Source of the DNA: a virus
Length of the DNA stretch: 36,244 nucleotides
Virus record (IMG/VR): IMGVR_UViG_3300045974_000047
Span: 1 to 36,244 of that record
Direction: 5' to 3' (one strand)
Part shown: positions 28,566 to 36,244 of the stretch, one piece after another
Layout: each line of letters opens with the position of its first letter
Position numbering within the stretch: position 1 is the stretch's first letter
Translations under genes and position numbers: made by a program
Notes under the pieces: model-generated
The model's database searches: none
The model's input: the letters and a program-made list of their open reading frames with translations, nothing else
Told to the model about the DNA's origin: nothing

Positions 28566-29402
28566 ATGTCACTACTCCTCGCCCTAGTAGGTGGCGGCGG
28601 GGGGCTAGTCACCGTAAGTGCCAGTCCAGGCTCATTCACTTGGTCGGGCACCACAGCTAATATCCCTCTACAGGTCACGGCTACTGTAGGCGCATGGACT
28701 TGGGCAGGTACTACCGCCACCATACCCACGCAGATTACCGCAGGCATTGGCGCGTGGGGCTGGGCAGGTACTACAAGCAGCATCCCCGCACTGGTAAGCG
28801 CCTCAGTAGGAGCTTACGCATGGGTAGGCACAACGGCGCAGGTGCCGTTGCAAGTCCAAGCTACAGTGGGCACGTACTCATGGACAGGCAGCACAGCCAG
28901 CGTACCTACTCTAGTCAATAGCGCGCCCGCCAGCTACACATGGTCAGGCATCACAGCGCAGGTGCCTATTCAGGTTACTCAGACCCCTGCGGCCTACACA
29001 TGGGCTGGTACGACTGCCAGCTTTGGCGGCGGGGTGATCACCGTCAACTCTACTCCTGGTCTGTATAGCTGGGATGGTCTATCGTCATCTACGCTGACGC
29101 AGGCTATCAACCAGACAGTAGCTAGCTATACGTGGGCGGGTACGACAGCAGGCATTACGCAGAACATAGCGGCTAGCGCAGGCGCGTATACGTGGGTGGG
29201 CACTACTGCAACCATCACGCAAGTAGTAAATCATGTCTTAGGAGCATTCACGTGGGCGGGCACCCCCGCTACAGTGACAGTACCTGGAGGGGCTATACAA
29301 GCCACGGCTGGAGCGTATAATTGGGCGGGGCGCGCAGCTACATTCGGCAGTAGTAGCGTCAAAGGAAACACAGTCCGTGCCGGTATCTGGAACATAATAT
29401 GA
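28566..29402 (+). CDS. Protein of twelve 20-residue W-G-T repeats (278 aa)
   Basis: From about residue 18 to 265 the protein consists of twelve units of about 20 residues, each with the pattern GxYTWxGTTAxxxxQ. Examples are SASVGAYAWVGTTAQVPLQV and AASAGAYTWVGTTATITQVV. The aromatic and Gly positions are fixed and the rest varies. It likely forms an extended beta-array, as in surface-exposed fibres. The ATG follows the upstream stop after one base and has no Shine-Dalgarno, so translation is coupled. A binding or spacer function on the virion is inferred. Confidence 0.8.
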   Translation: MSLLLALVGGGGGLVTVSASPGSFTWSGTTANIPLQVTATVGAWTWAGTTATIPTQITAGIGAWGWAGTTSSIPALVSASVGAYAWVGTTAQVPLQVQATVGTYSWTGSTASVPTLVNSAPASYTWSGITAQVPIQVTQTPAAYTWAGTTASFGGGVITVNSTPGLYSWDGLSSSTLTQAINQTVASYTWAGTTAGITQNIAASAGAYTWVGTTATITQVVNHVLGAFTWAGTPATVTVPGGAIQATAGAYNWAGRAATFGSSSVKGNTVRAGIWNII

Positions 29403-29653
29403 ATCTGAACCCTGAGACTAAGGTCAAGGAGACCCTGCATATCACCAGACACTGGCACAGTCCAGAGATACGAGTGGCAGTACATAGGGAGGGTATTGAG
29501 ATTGAGATGTCCTTAGAGGACTTCTGCCTAGCCCTTGCAGCCGAGGTGGGCAACCCCCGGTTCATGTTTACCAGTGACACACTGAAGAATAAGCTGATGG
29601 TTAGCGTAGACATCGTGCTTAATAAAGTCAAAGAAGCAAGTGCTTTCGTATGA
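29399..29653 (+). CDS. Small hypothetical protein (84 aa)
   Basis: This 84-residue protein has ETLHITRHWHSPEIRVAVHR, EGIEIEMSLEDFCLALAAEV and a helical C terminus (DTLKNKLMVSVDIVLNKVKE). It overlaps the repeat protein as ATGA and the next gene as well. It is charged and soluble, unlike its beta-rich neighbours, so it may be an assembly helper. Function unknown. Confidence 0.7.
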   Translation: MNLNPETKVKETLHITRHWHSPEIRVAVHREGIEIEMSLEDFCLALAAEVGNPRFMFTSDTLKNKLMVSVDIVLNKVKEASAFV

Positions 29654-29961
29654 CGCAGTTCTTCAAACCTCCAGTACTGGACCCTATACAGACACGGGGC
29701 CTTAAGGACGCTAGCGGTGACAAGGTAGCCGATAGCTGGAAGGGTTGGTTCAGTAACCTATACGCCACGATACAGAGCTTAGTAACCATGTCTACTAATG
29801 GACAGGGATACACAGTAGCTACCCTGCCCACGGTAGGGACAGTAGGGCGTAGAGCTTACGTTACTGACGCTCTTGCCCCCGTATTTTTAGCTAACGCGGT
29901 GGGTGGCGGGGCTATAATTACTCCCGTATTCGACAACGGTACTCATTGGATTGTAGGTTAA
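29650..29961 (+). CDS. Virion-type protein with TLPTVGTVGRRAYVTDA motif (103 aa)
   Basis: The protein has an N-terminal helical section, then YTVATLPTVGTVGRRAYVTD, and GGAIITPVFDNGTHW near the end. This C-terminal pattern is common in small phage structural proteins and fibre tails. It suggests a virion-attached function. Coupled to the previous gene (ATGA-type overlap). No catalytic motif. Confidence 0.74.
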   Translation: MTQFFKPPVLDPIQTRGLKDASGDKVADSWKGWFSNLYATIQSLVTMSTNGQGYTVATLPTVGTVGRRAYVTDALAPVFLANAVGGGAIITPVFDNGTHWIVG

Positions 29962-29974
29962 CTTAGGAGAAATC

Positions 29975-30337
29975 ATGGCAAAACTGAACTTTAAACAACC
30001 CTATGGCGTGGTCTACGGACACGACATTATCCGCTACACGCAGGAAGGCAAGAACTTCGACCCGCGTGGCGAAGAGATCGTACCAGCCAAAGTGGCACCC
30101 CCTAAAGTTCAGAAGCCAGATATTACCGCAACCCCCACGGCTTTAGACAACGCTAAGTCGTTTCTTATTCAGATTCTCAAAGAGAACCCGCTCAGCAAGT
30201 CAGCCATCTACAAGGAAGCCGAGAATAACAACTACAATTGGAATGATGTGCGTGACGCTGCCATTGCCTTAGACATTGCTAAGTTCACACAGAAGAATTT
30301 AGAAATGTGGCGTCTCCCAGAGGGGGCCACAGCATGA
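29975..30337 (+). CDS. Protein with C-terminal winged-helix-like domain (120 aa)
   Basis: The 120-residue protein has a beta-rich N terminus (FKQPYGVVYGHDIIRYTQEG), then a linker rich in Pro/Val/Lys. The helical C-terminal part (NAKSFLIQILKENPLSKSAI, YKEAENNNYNWNDVRDAAIA) looks like a winged-helix module. GGAG precedes the ATG. DNA binding is possible but not proven. Its stop overlaps the following fusion gene as ATGA. Confidence 0.65.
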   Translation: MAKLNFKQPYGVVYGHDIIRYTQEGKNFDPRGEEIVPAKVAPPKVQKPDITATPTALDNAKSFLIQILKENPLSKSAIYKEAENNNYNWNDVRDAAIALDIAKFTQKNLEMWRLPEGATA

Positions 30338-31881
30338 CTTGGGACATCAGCGCACCTTATAAAGCGGAGAGTAAGAAGATTGTCTGGCATGTAGCCAAGT
30401 ACCTTCGAGGTCGTGGTCTAGACATTGGCGCGGGGGACTTCCGTGTGTTGCCCCACGTAATCACAGTGGACAACATGCACCACGCGATGTTCGGATTTAC
30501 TAATAAGCCGGACATAATGTCGGAAGCGCATGATCTTGCTATCTTTGGTGATCAGAGCATGGACTTTGTGTATAGCAGCCACACGCTAGAGCACGTTGAA
30601 GATTACAAGGGCTGCTTGAAAGAATGGTGGCGCTTGGTCAAGGTGGGCGGCTACCTAGTGCTGTACCTACCCCACAAAGACTTCTATCCTAACATCGGAG
30701 AAAATGGGGCAAACCCAGACCACAAACATGACTTTCTACCTGATGATATTATTGGGGCTATGCCTTCTGGTTGGGACTTACTAGAGTGTGATGAGCGCAA
30801 CCAAGACGATGAGTACAGCTTCCTGCTTGTATTTAAGCGCCTACAAGGCAATAAACGCCACCGCAGCCACCAAGCCCCCAAGCCAGCAAAACGGGCCGTT
30901 GTGGTGCGGTATGGCGCGTTTGGCGACCTCTTGCAAAGCAGCAGTGTGTGGGCGGGGCTTAAAAAGCAAGGCTACCACGTAACGGTGATGTCAAGTCTAC
31001 CTGGAGCGCAGGTAATTGAGGCGGACCCCAACATCGATGAGACTATTCTCTTTGATAAAGACCAAGTACCTAACGCCAATCTAGTAGACTTTTGGCGCTA
31101 CCAGAGAGGGCAGTATGACAAGTTTGTCAACCTCAGCGAAACCGTTGAAGGCACCTTCCTCGCCATGCCTGGACGAGCCAATCACACTTGGGCTCCCCTT
31201 GTACGGCACAAGCGAATGGACGAAAACTATGTGGCCTTCCAACACGAGCTCGCAGGCGTACCTCACGAACCTGCAATCAAATTCTACGCCACGCAAGCCG
31301 AGAAAGATTGGGCTATTAAGACTCGCAAGTCTTATGGTAGCGGTCCTGTCGTTGTTTGGAGCCTTGCTGGCAGTGCAGTACACAAGACATGGTCTGGTCT
31401 TGATGCTATGCTCGCTAGCTTACTTCTGCACTATGTTGACAGCACTATCGTACTGGTTGGAGGACCAGAGTGCGTCATACTAGAAGCTGGATGGGAGAAT
31501 GAGCCACGGGTGGTGAAGACTAGTGGGGTGTGGTCTATTCGTCAGTCACTTAGCTTCTTAGAGCAGGCTGACTTAATAGTAGGCCCTGAGACCGGGGTGT
31601 TGAACGCGGCAGCTAATATGGAGGTACCGAAAATTGTCTTCCTCTCCCACTCTACACATGAAAACCTTACCCGAGATTGGATCAATGTGTTTCCACTATC
31701 TAGCGTGGGCACTACTTGTCCGGGCCGTGGTGCTGACGAGGCCCCGGCTTGTCACCAGCTTCACTATAGCTTTGAGTTCTGCAAAAGAGACGACCATACC
31801 GGAACCGCTCAGTGTCAAGCTGATATCTCAGAAGGGCTGGTTTGGGAAACAATTGAAAGGGCACTGAATCATGGCAACTAG
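30334..31881 (+). CDS. Fusion of SAM methyltransferase and family-9 glycosyltransferase (515 aa)
   Basis: The start at 30334 (ATGA overlap) replaces an earlier out-of-place ATG at 30307. Residues 1-170 are a class I methyltransferase: LDIGAGD (29-35), TVDNMHH, SSHTLEHVEDYKGCLKEWW (81-99), VGGYLVLYLPH. A Lys/His-rich linker (170-187) joins it to a GT9 (heptosyltransferase-like) domain: VVRYGAFGDLLQ (190-201), SLAGSAVHKTWSG (343-355), LVGGPE (374-379) and VGPETGVLNAAA (416-427). These are the nucleotide-sugar and acceptor motifs of the ADP-heptose class. It probably modifies a glycan or lipopolysaccharide-like acceptor. The substrate is not known. Confidence 0.85.
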   Translation: MTWDISAPYKAESKKIVWHVAKYLRGRGLDIGAGDFRVLPHVITVDNMHHAMFGFTNKPDIMSEAHDLAIFGDQSMDFVYSSHTLEHVEDYKGCLKEWWRLVKVGGYLVLYLPHKDFYPNIGENGANPDHKHDFLPDDIIGAMPSGWDLLECDERNQDDEYSFLLVFKRLQGNKRHRSHQAPKPAKRAVVVRYGAFGDLLQSSSVWAGLKKQGYHVTVMSSLPGAQVIEADPNIDETILFDKDQVPNANLVDFWRYQRGQYDKFVNLSETVEGTFLAMPGRANHTWAPLVRHKRMDENYVAFQHELAGVPHEPAIKFYATQAEKDWAIKTRKSYGSGPVVVWSLAGSAVHKTWSGLDAMLASLLLHYVDSTIVLVGGPECVILEAGWENEPRVVKTSGVWSIRQSLSFLEQADLIVGPETGVLNAAANMEVPKIVFLSHSTHENLTRDWINVFPLSSVGTTCPGRGADEAPACHQLHYSFEFCKRDDHTGTAQCQADISEGLVWETIERALNHGN

Positions 31882-32821
31882 CGGCACGTATTCCTTCTCA
31901 GTAACGCGCGATCAAATCGTGCGTAAAGCCCTACTAGACATCAAGAAGATTGACGGCATTGACCCCATCGACCCCACGGTGATGTCGGACTGTGTCTTCA
32001 ACCTTAACCTACTAGTCAAGCAGTGGCAGGGCAAGGCAGACTTTGCGCCGGGGCTTAAGGTGTGGACCCGTAAAACGGGGCACTTGTTCCTCCACAGCAC
32101 CACGGGCGAGTACGCACTGAGTACGACCTACGCTGGCTGGGCGTACAGCCCCGTACAGACTGCCACAACCGCCGCGCTAGCGGCTACAGCTACAGCAGTA
32201 GCGGTGTCTAGCATTGCAGGTATGACCGTTGGGGACCACATTGGGGTGCAACTTGATACAGGAGACCTATTCTGGACCACAATCGCGTCGTTCGGTACGC
32301 TGACGGTGAATTCGAGCGCCGGTCTACCGAGCTCTTCAGCCAGTGGAAGCGTGGTATTCACGTATACGTCCACACCGCAAGCCCCGCTCATAGTAGAGAC
32401 TGCCACCCTGCGCGACATCAACTACGCAGATACCCCGCTGAACATCATGCAGCGGCGAGACTACGACTTCCTGCCAAATAAGGTCAGCCCCACCAACTAT
32501 GGCGACCCCACTGCTATTCTGTATGAAGCTAACTTGGGGTACGGCACCTTGTATACCGACATTGCTGGTAGCAATGACACGTCTAAGCACATCGTGTTAA
32601 CGTTCATGGAAGCTATACAGGACATCATAAATAATACGGATACTCCATACTATCCGCAAGAATGGTTCCGCCCCCTGTGCTGGGGTCTGGCTAAGGAGTG
32701 TGCCCCTATGTTTAATGCTAAGTGGACCCCAGAAATGGAGGCTAATTACAACGATGCTCTTGGGATTGCCAAGCATAAAGACCCTGAGATAGAGACTCGT
32801 TACTTTCAATCTGGAGAATAA
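31871..32821 (+). CDS. P22 gp4-like head-to-tail adaptor with inserted beta domain (316 aa)
   Basis: The 316-residue protein starts with DQIVRKALLDIKKIDGIDPI and the helix CVFNLNLLVKQWQGKADFAP. It ends with FMEAIQDIINNTDTPYYPQE and a helix, as in tail-accessory gp4-like proteins that sit under the portal. It is about twice the length of P22 gp4. An insert (about residues 95-175: AATATAVAVSSIAGMTVGDH, FGTLTVNSSAGL) looks like an added beta domain. It overlaps the fusion gene by 11 bp and is followed directly by the gp10-like gene, as in P22. Confidence 0.75.
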   Translation: MATSGTYSFSVTRDQIVRKALLDIKKIDGIDPIDPTVMSDCVFNLNLLVKQWQGKADFAPGLKVWTRKTGHLFLHSTTGEYALSTTYAGWAYSPVQTATTAALAATATAVAVSSIAGMTVGDHIGVQLDTGDLFWTTIASFGTLTVNSSAGLPSSSASGSVVFTYTSTPQAPLIVETATLRDINYADTPLNIMQRRDYDFLPNKVSPTNYGDPTAILYEANLGYGTLYTDIAGSNDTSKHIVLTFMEAIQDIINNTDTPYYPQEWFRPLCWGLAKECAPMFNAKWTPEMEANYNDALGIAKHKDPEIETRYFQSGE

Positions 32822-32824
32822 GAA

Positions 32825-34291
32825 ATGGCCTTACAGCCCATCAACCTATTCGGCATGGGCTTAAAGGCCGACAGCGCAGTACTCGCTAGTGAATCTAGAC
32901 TTAACTGCTACTACGACAGTCGACAGACCGACGCTGGCAATACGATAGCTGTACGGGGTACTCCCGGTAGCTACAATATCCCCATATCGCCGGACTACAT
33001 TCCTAACGGAATTCACGTCGTAAATGGAGTTCTATACTTCACTGCCACCGGGGGGCTGTACTCTTGTGATCTTTCGGGGGCGGTGACGTATTTAGCACCC
33101 GGAAACTTTGGATTCCCATACACCGTATTTGCTGATAACTATGTGCAGCTAATGCTAGGCCCCGGTCCCGCAGGGCAGTACTACATCTATACGATTGCAA
33201 CTGGCGTACTAGCCCAGATTGTAGATGTTAACTTCCCTGCTAGCGTACAGAGTATTGACTTTATTAGTGGTAGATTTGTAGCCGTAAAGCGCAACACGCG
33301 GGAGGCCTACTGTAGCGCCGCCCTAGACGGTATGACGTGGACGTATATAGGACTACCCCTGTTCTTTACAAAAGAACAGGCTAGCGACGCACTATTCGCG
33401 GTTAGTGCCCACAACGGAATTCTTACACTATTCGGTAACGATAATTTAGAGTTTTGGCAGGATGCTGGACTGCAACCCGTACCGTTCCAATACATTACAG
33501 GCTCAGCACAGGCTTACGGCACCAAGTCGCTATACAGCATAGCCCAAGTTAACGACGCTACCTACTTCCTTGGACATGGGAACCAAGGTGGATATGCCGT
33601 GTATAGCATCAAGGGGTATACGGTAAAGAAAGAGTCAACCTCCGACATTGATGATATACTAGCCCTATGGGTTAAGAATGGAGCTAGCTTCCGGTACACC
33701 CACGGGGTTGCCTTTAATAATCACGGTCATGACTTTTACATGCTTAATGATGTGGGTAGTGGCACTCTAACGCTGGATACCACCACTGGCTTATGGAGTA
33801 CGATGCTCACAGGAAATACGAGCAATAGTCAGGTAAATGCTACCAGTGTAGGTCACTATGCCACTAAGGCTGTTCTGTTTGAGGGTGTAAACGTATTCAT
33901 GGGGTCTCTGTTCAGTGGCAATACTACACTATACGCCTTCGACCAAGAAGTTAACACAGACGCCGGGGTGTCTATTCAGCGTCAAGTTACCACCAAGCAC
34001 ATTCGCAATGGTGGTAATGAGTTCTCTATTACTGAGCTTGTTCTTCTTATGGACATAGGTGAGGTGCCCCTAACGCAGGACTACCACATCACTTTAGAGG
34101 TTAGTAAGGACGGTGGGCGCACATTTGGCAGTCCACGCCCACGCACGTTGGGTCTCACAGGTCAGTACAAAGACCCACAGGTGAAGTGGCAGCGGCTTGG
34201 TAGTGCTAAAGACTTCGTTCTACGGTTCACTATGACCGACAATGTTCCATTCGTAATTGCGAGCGCTGAGATTGAAACCTCGGTGAATTAG
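32825..34291 (+). CDS. P22 gp10-like packaged DNA stabilisation protein
   Basis: The 488-residue protein has MALQPINLFGMGLKADSAVL, SRLNCYYDSRQTDAGNTIAV and repeated VNGVLYFTATGGLYSCD-type strands. These form a beta-propeller-like tail adaptor as in P22 gp10. The YGTKSLYSIAQVNDATYFLG and TKHIRNGGNEFSITELVLLM regions are typical. It plugs the portal/gp4 channel and holds packaged DNA. GGAG precedes the ATG. Length and position agree with the P22 model (gp4, then gp10). Confidence 0.85.
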   Translation: MALQPINLFGMGLKADSAVLASESRLNCYYDSRQTDAGNTIAVRGTPGSYNIPISPDYIPNGIHVVNGVLYFTATGGLYSCDLSGAVTYLAPGNFGFPYTVFADNYVQLMLGPGPAGQYYIYTIATGVLAQIVDVNFPASVQSIDFISGRFVAVKRNTREAYCSAALDGMTWTYIGLPLFFTKEQASDALFAVSAHNGILTLFGNDNLEFWQDAGLQPVPFQYITGSAQAYGTKSLYSIAQVNDATYFLGHGNQGGYAVYSIKGYTVKKESTSDIDDILALWVKNGASFRYTHGVAFNNHGHDFYMLNDVGSGTLTLDTTTGLWSTMLTGNTSNSQVNATSVGHYATKAVLFEGVNVFMGSLFSGNTTLYAFDQEVNTDAGVSIQRQVTTKHIRNGGNEFSITELVLLMDIGEVPLTQDYHITLEVSKDGGRTFGSPRPRTLGLTGQYKDPQVKWQRLGSAKDFVLRFTMTDNVPFVIASAEIETSVN

Positions 34292-34295
34292 ACCT

Positions 34296-36244
34296 ATGGC
34301 TGAGCTTCTACCCGTTACAACTGATCCGGCATCGGCTAGTCTGATGTCGTCGGCTATAAAGGGCACTACGGGAGACGCATCTCAGGCCCAGTGGGCTAAC
34401 TGGCTAATGAATGGAGCCAATACTAACGATCTTTTAGGCACTGCTGTCCTGGGAAACTCTTCTCAATTAGGTATAAGCCCCGAGGCCGCTAAGGCTATTA
34501 GTCTAGGCATCCAAGCCTACAATAGCTCTGGCAATATAACAGATGGAATCACTAACTATGTAGCGGGGCAAGCACTAAGCCAGCTACCAATGAACAATGA
34601 GTTTAAAAAGTTAGCGTCTGTAGCTCTGACTGGGTTTAATCCTATATCAGCCGCGATGGCGTTTGCCCCGGAGATTGGACAAGCCTTTGGTAACGCGTTG
34701 GGGTTTGGAGCTAACAGCAGTGTGTCGCGACACACATCTCCCGATGGTGCCACTACCGAAGTAAACGATAACGGCAGACAGTACGTTATTGATAATACGA
34801 CAGGTACGCAGTACCCATCGATGAATGCTCTACGATTCAAACAAAACACAGATACCGTAGTTAAGGAAGGTTACCCAGACAATGTAGCGCAGATGATTGT
34901 AGCCGCCAACATGGGGATACTGCCTCAAAACTATACCGACCAGATAAACGCACAGATAACAAAGTTAGGTAACCCCGGCGTATTCCCTACTGGGGGGCAG
35001 ACCGGAGCCGACCTACGCTGGCTATACTCTATAACTACGCCGGGTGCCGCCACCCCAGAGGCTAAGCAATACAAGAATGACCTAGATTCACTACTACAGT
35101 ACGACCTGTATGACCCTGCTAACTCTAAGTTTGTGTCTGAAAAGCTGAAGAAAGACTACGGATTTATACCCACTGACTACCAAACTAAGTTTGCTGACAA
35201 GTACAAGGCAGATCAAGCCGCCTATGGTCAGCAGTTTGCGGGGGGCAATCAGCAGATATCAGACATCATAGCCAAGTACACGGCGCCTAACGCGCCAGCG
35301 CCAGCTCTAGGGTCATTGGACGCGCTAGTGATGGGCCAGTATTTACGGGCACCCCCCGCTACGCTTGATAAACTTGGCGCTCTATACAATAAGGCAAATC
35401 CCACCACTGCCATTGGTAAGACAGAAGCCGAAAATGTAGCCTCCCTAGTGGCTACACTAGGCAGTCAAGCCGAAAAAGCTAAAGAACTACAAACCTATAA
35501 AGACACGGGTGCTGTTGATACCACACCTGCATGGGAGAAGGGCTTAACCGCACAGCAGATAGCAAAGTACGGCCCCGCACTACAGACAAAAACTCAGCAA
35601 GACTACCTTGCTGAAGTACGAAAAAGCCAACCGTATATTGACGATAGAACAGCACGGCTAAAGTTCTTGCTGTCTAATGATCCAATGAACGGTGCTGCGG
35701 GGTTTCTAAAAGAAACCGCCGCTATGGGAGATACTAAGTATGCTCTTACATCGGATCAACAAAAGCTAGTAGCCGACGCCAAAGCCGCGTACACAGCGGC
35801 GCATCCCCCAGCCGTACCAGCGCCGCCCGCTAAGCCCCAAACTGCGAAGGAGATGGGATACACGGACACTGCGGCGCAGCTAGCCGCCCAAGCTGCTAGA
35901 GAGAAGGAGTTTGCGGATAAAGAAGCTGCACGGGTAGCTGCGTACAGCGCCAGCCCGGAGGGGCTAGCCGCCGCCACTAACAAAGCGGCGTTTGACGCTC
36001 AACAGGCGGCAATGCTAGCTCAACAGTCTGGGTCTACGCCCACGCCTGCGGTGGCAGCGGCCCCCACTAACGTTCCAGGTACGTTCACTGGTCCGGGAGG
36101 CACCTATGTTCCAGACCCCGCCGCCGTTGCTAAGGGGCAAGCGGTAGTAGCCGCTAGAGATAAAGAAAGTGCGGATAGAGAAGCTGCACGGATAGCTGCC
36201 TATAACGCCAGCCCGGAGGGCTTAGCCGCCGCAGCCTACTACGC
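34296..36244 (+). CDS. Large internal virion or injection-type protein, 5' part (649+ aa, cut)
   Basis: The frame opens at an ATG at 34296 and stays open to the window edge (649 codons and 2 bases). It starts MAELLPVTTDPASASLMSSA. The N-terminal part is soluble and helical. From about residue 535 it has an 86-residue-period repeat (EAARVAAYSASPEGLAAAT and EAARIAAYNASPEGLAAAA), which is Ala-rich. In P22-like phages injection proteins follow gp10, so it may be an ejected protein. No transglycosylase motif is visible yet, and the C terminus is missing. Confidence 0.7.
   Translation, partial: MAELLPVTTDPASASLMSSAIKGTTGDASQAQWANWLMNGANTNDLLGTAVLGNSSQLGISPEAAKAISLGIQAYNSSGNITDGITNYVAGQALSQLPMNNEFKKLASVALTGFNPISAAMAFAPEIGQAFGNALGFGANSSVSRHTSPDGATTEVNDNGRQYVIDNTTGTQYPSMNALRFKQNTDTVVKEGYPDNVAQMIVAANMGILPQNYTDQINAQITKLGNPGVFPTGGQTGADLRWLYSITTPGAATPEAKQYKNDLDSLLQYDLYDPANSKFVSEKLKKDYGFIPTDYQTKFADKYKADQAAYGQQFAGGNQQISDIIAKYTAPNAPAPALGSLDALVMGQYLRAPPATLDKLGALYNKANPTTAIGKTEAENVASLVATLGSQAEKAKELQTYKDTGAVDTTPAWEKGLTAQQIAKYGPALQTKTQQDYLAEVRKSQPYIDDRTARLKFLLSNDPMNGAAGFLKETAAMGDTKYALTSDQQKLVADAKAAYTAAHPPAVPAPPAKPQTAKEMGYTDTAAQLAAQAAREKEFADKEAARVAAYSASPEGLAAATNKAAFDAQQAAMLAQQSGSTPTPAVAAAPTNVPGTFTGPGGTYVPDPAAVAKGQAVVAARDKESADREAARIAAYNASPEGLAAAAYY

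Noticed and set aside
1-36244. CRISPR array, IS element or diversity-generating retroelement
   Set aside because: No regularly spaced repeat-spacer pattern, transposase or reverse transcriptase was found. The repeats seen are protein-coding or dyads.

Overview
The window is part of a tailed double-stranded DNA phage genome (Caudoviricetes). It most resembles a short-tailed podovirus. The evidence is a small and large terminase, a portal of about 727 residues, a scaffold-like protein, a coat protein, a P22 gp4-like head-to-tail adaptor and a P22 gp10-like stabilisation protein, all on one strand. No tape-measure, sheath or tail-tube gene was found. No bacterial genes, integrase, tRNA or CRISPR array were seen. 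A family-9 glycosyltransferase domain, ordinary Shine-Dalgarno sequences and sigma70-like promoters point to a bacterial, probably Gram-negative, host. The genus of the host cannot be read from this sequence. Both ends of the window cut genes, so it is a fragment.

Region 1 (1-7681, minus strand) is a leftward, tightly packed early/replication-type operon of about 16 genes. It starts with a 728-residue primase-helicase (DUF3854-like TOPRIM domain plus SF3/DUF5906-like helicase). A series of small unknown proteins follows, then a DUF932 protein and a partial Cys-containing protein at the window edge. One small gene (2996-3309) appears to be frameshifted. Region 2 (7682-9704) is regulatory. A roughly 1 kb non-coding stretch (about 7682-8674) carries many dyad symmetries, an AT-rich island, a repeated 10-mer, a G-quadruplex motif and two abutting 28-bp palindromes. 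It is the best origin/control candidate. Next come one leftward gene of 156 aa with hairpins on both sides, and a 560-bp divergent promoter region.

Region 3 (9705-36244, plus strand) is the late/virion operon. It begins with a short protein, TerS and TerL. It then carries, unusually early, a receptor-binding module (fibre-like proteins of 680 and 1055 aa plus accessory proteins) and a set of small membrane and hypothetical proteins. Portal, a small protein, scaffold and coat follow, and then two small proteins that share a motif. A clear Rho-independent terminator at 25549-25579 precedes a second structural block. That block holds a TylF-like methyltransferase, several beta-rich virion-type proteins, a protein built of twelve 20-residue repeats, and a methyltransferase-GT9 glycosyltransferase fusion. 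It ends with the gp4-like adaptor, the gp10-like protein and a large repeat-containing protein that runs off the end.

Together the late genes would package DNA (TerS/TerL/portal), build the head (scaffold/coat), close it and attach the short tail (gp4/gp10-like), and bind the host (fibres). The two sugar/methyl-transfer genes embedded among the structural genes are the most interesting functional anomaly. They suggest glycan modification of virion or host-surface structures. The hairpin-rich control locus around 7.7-9.7 kb is the most interesting non-coding structure.
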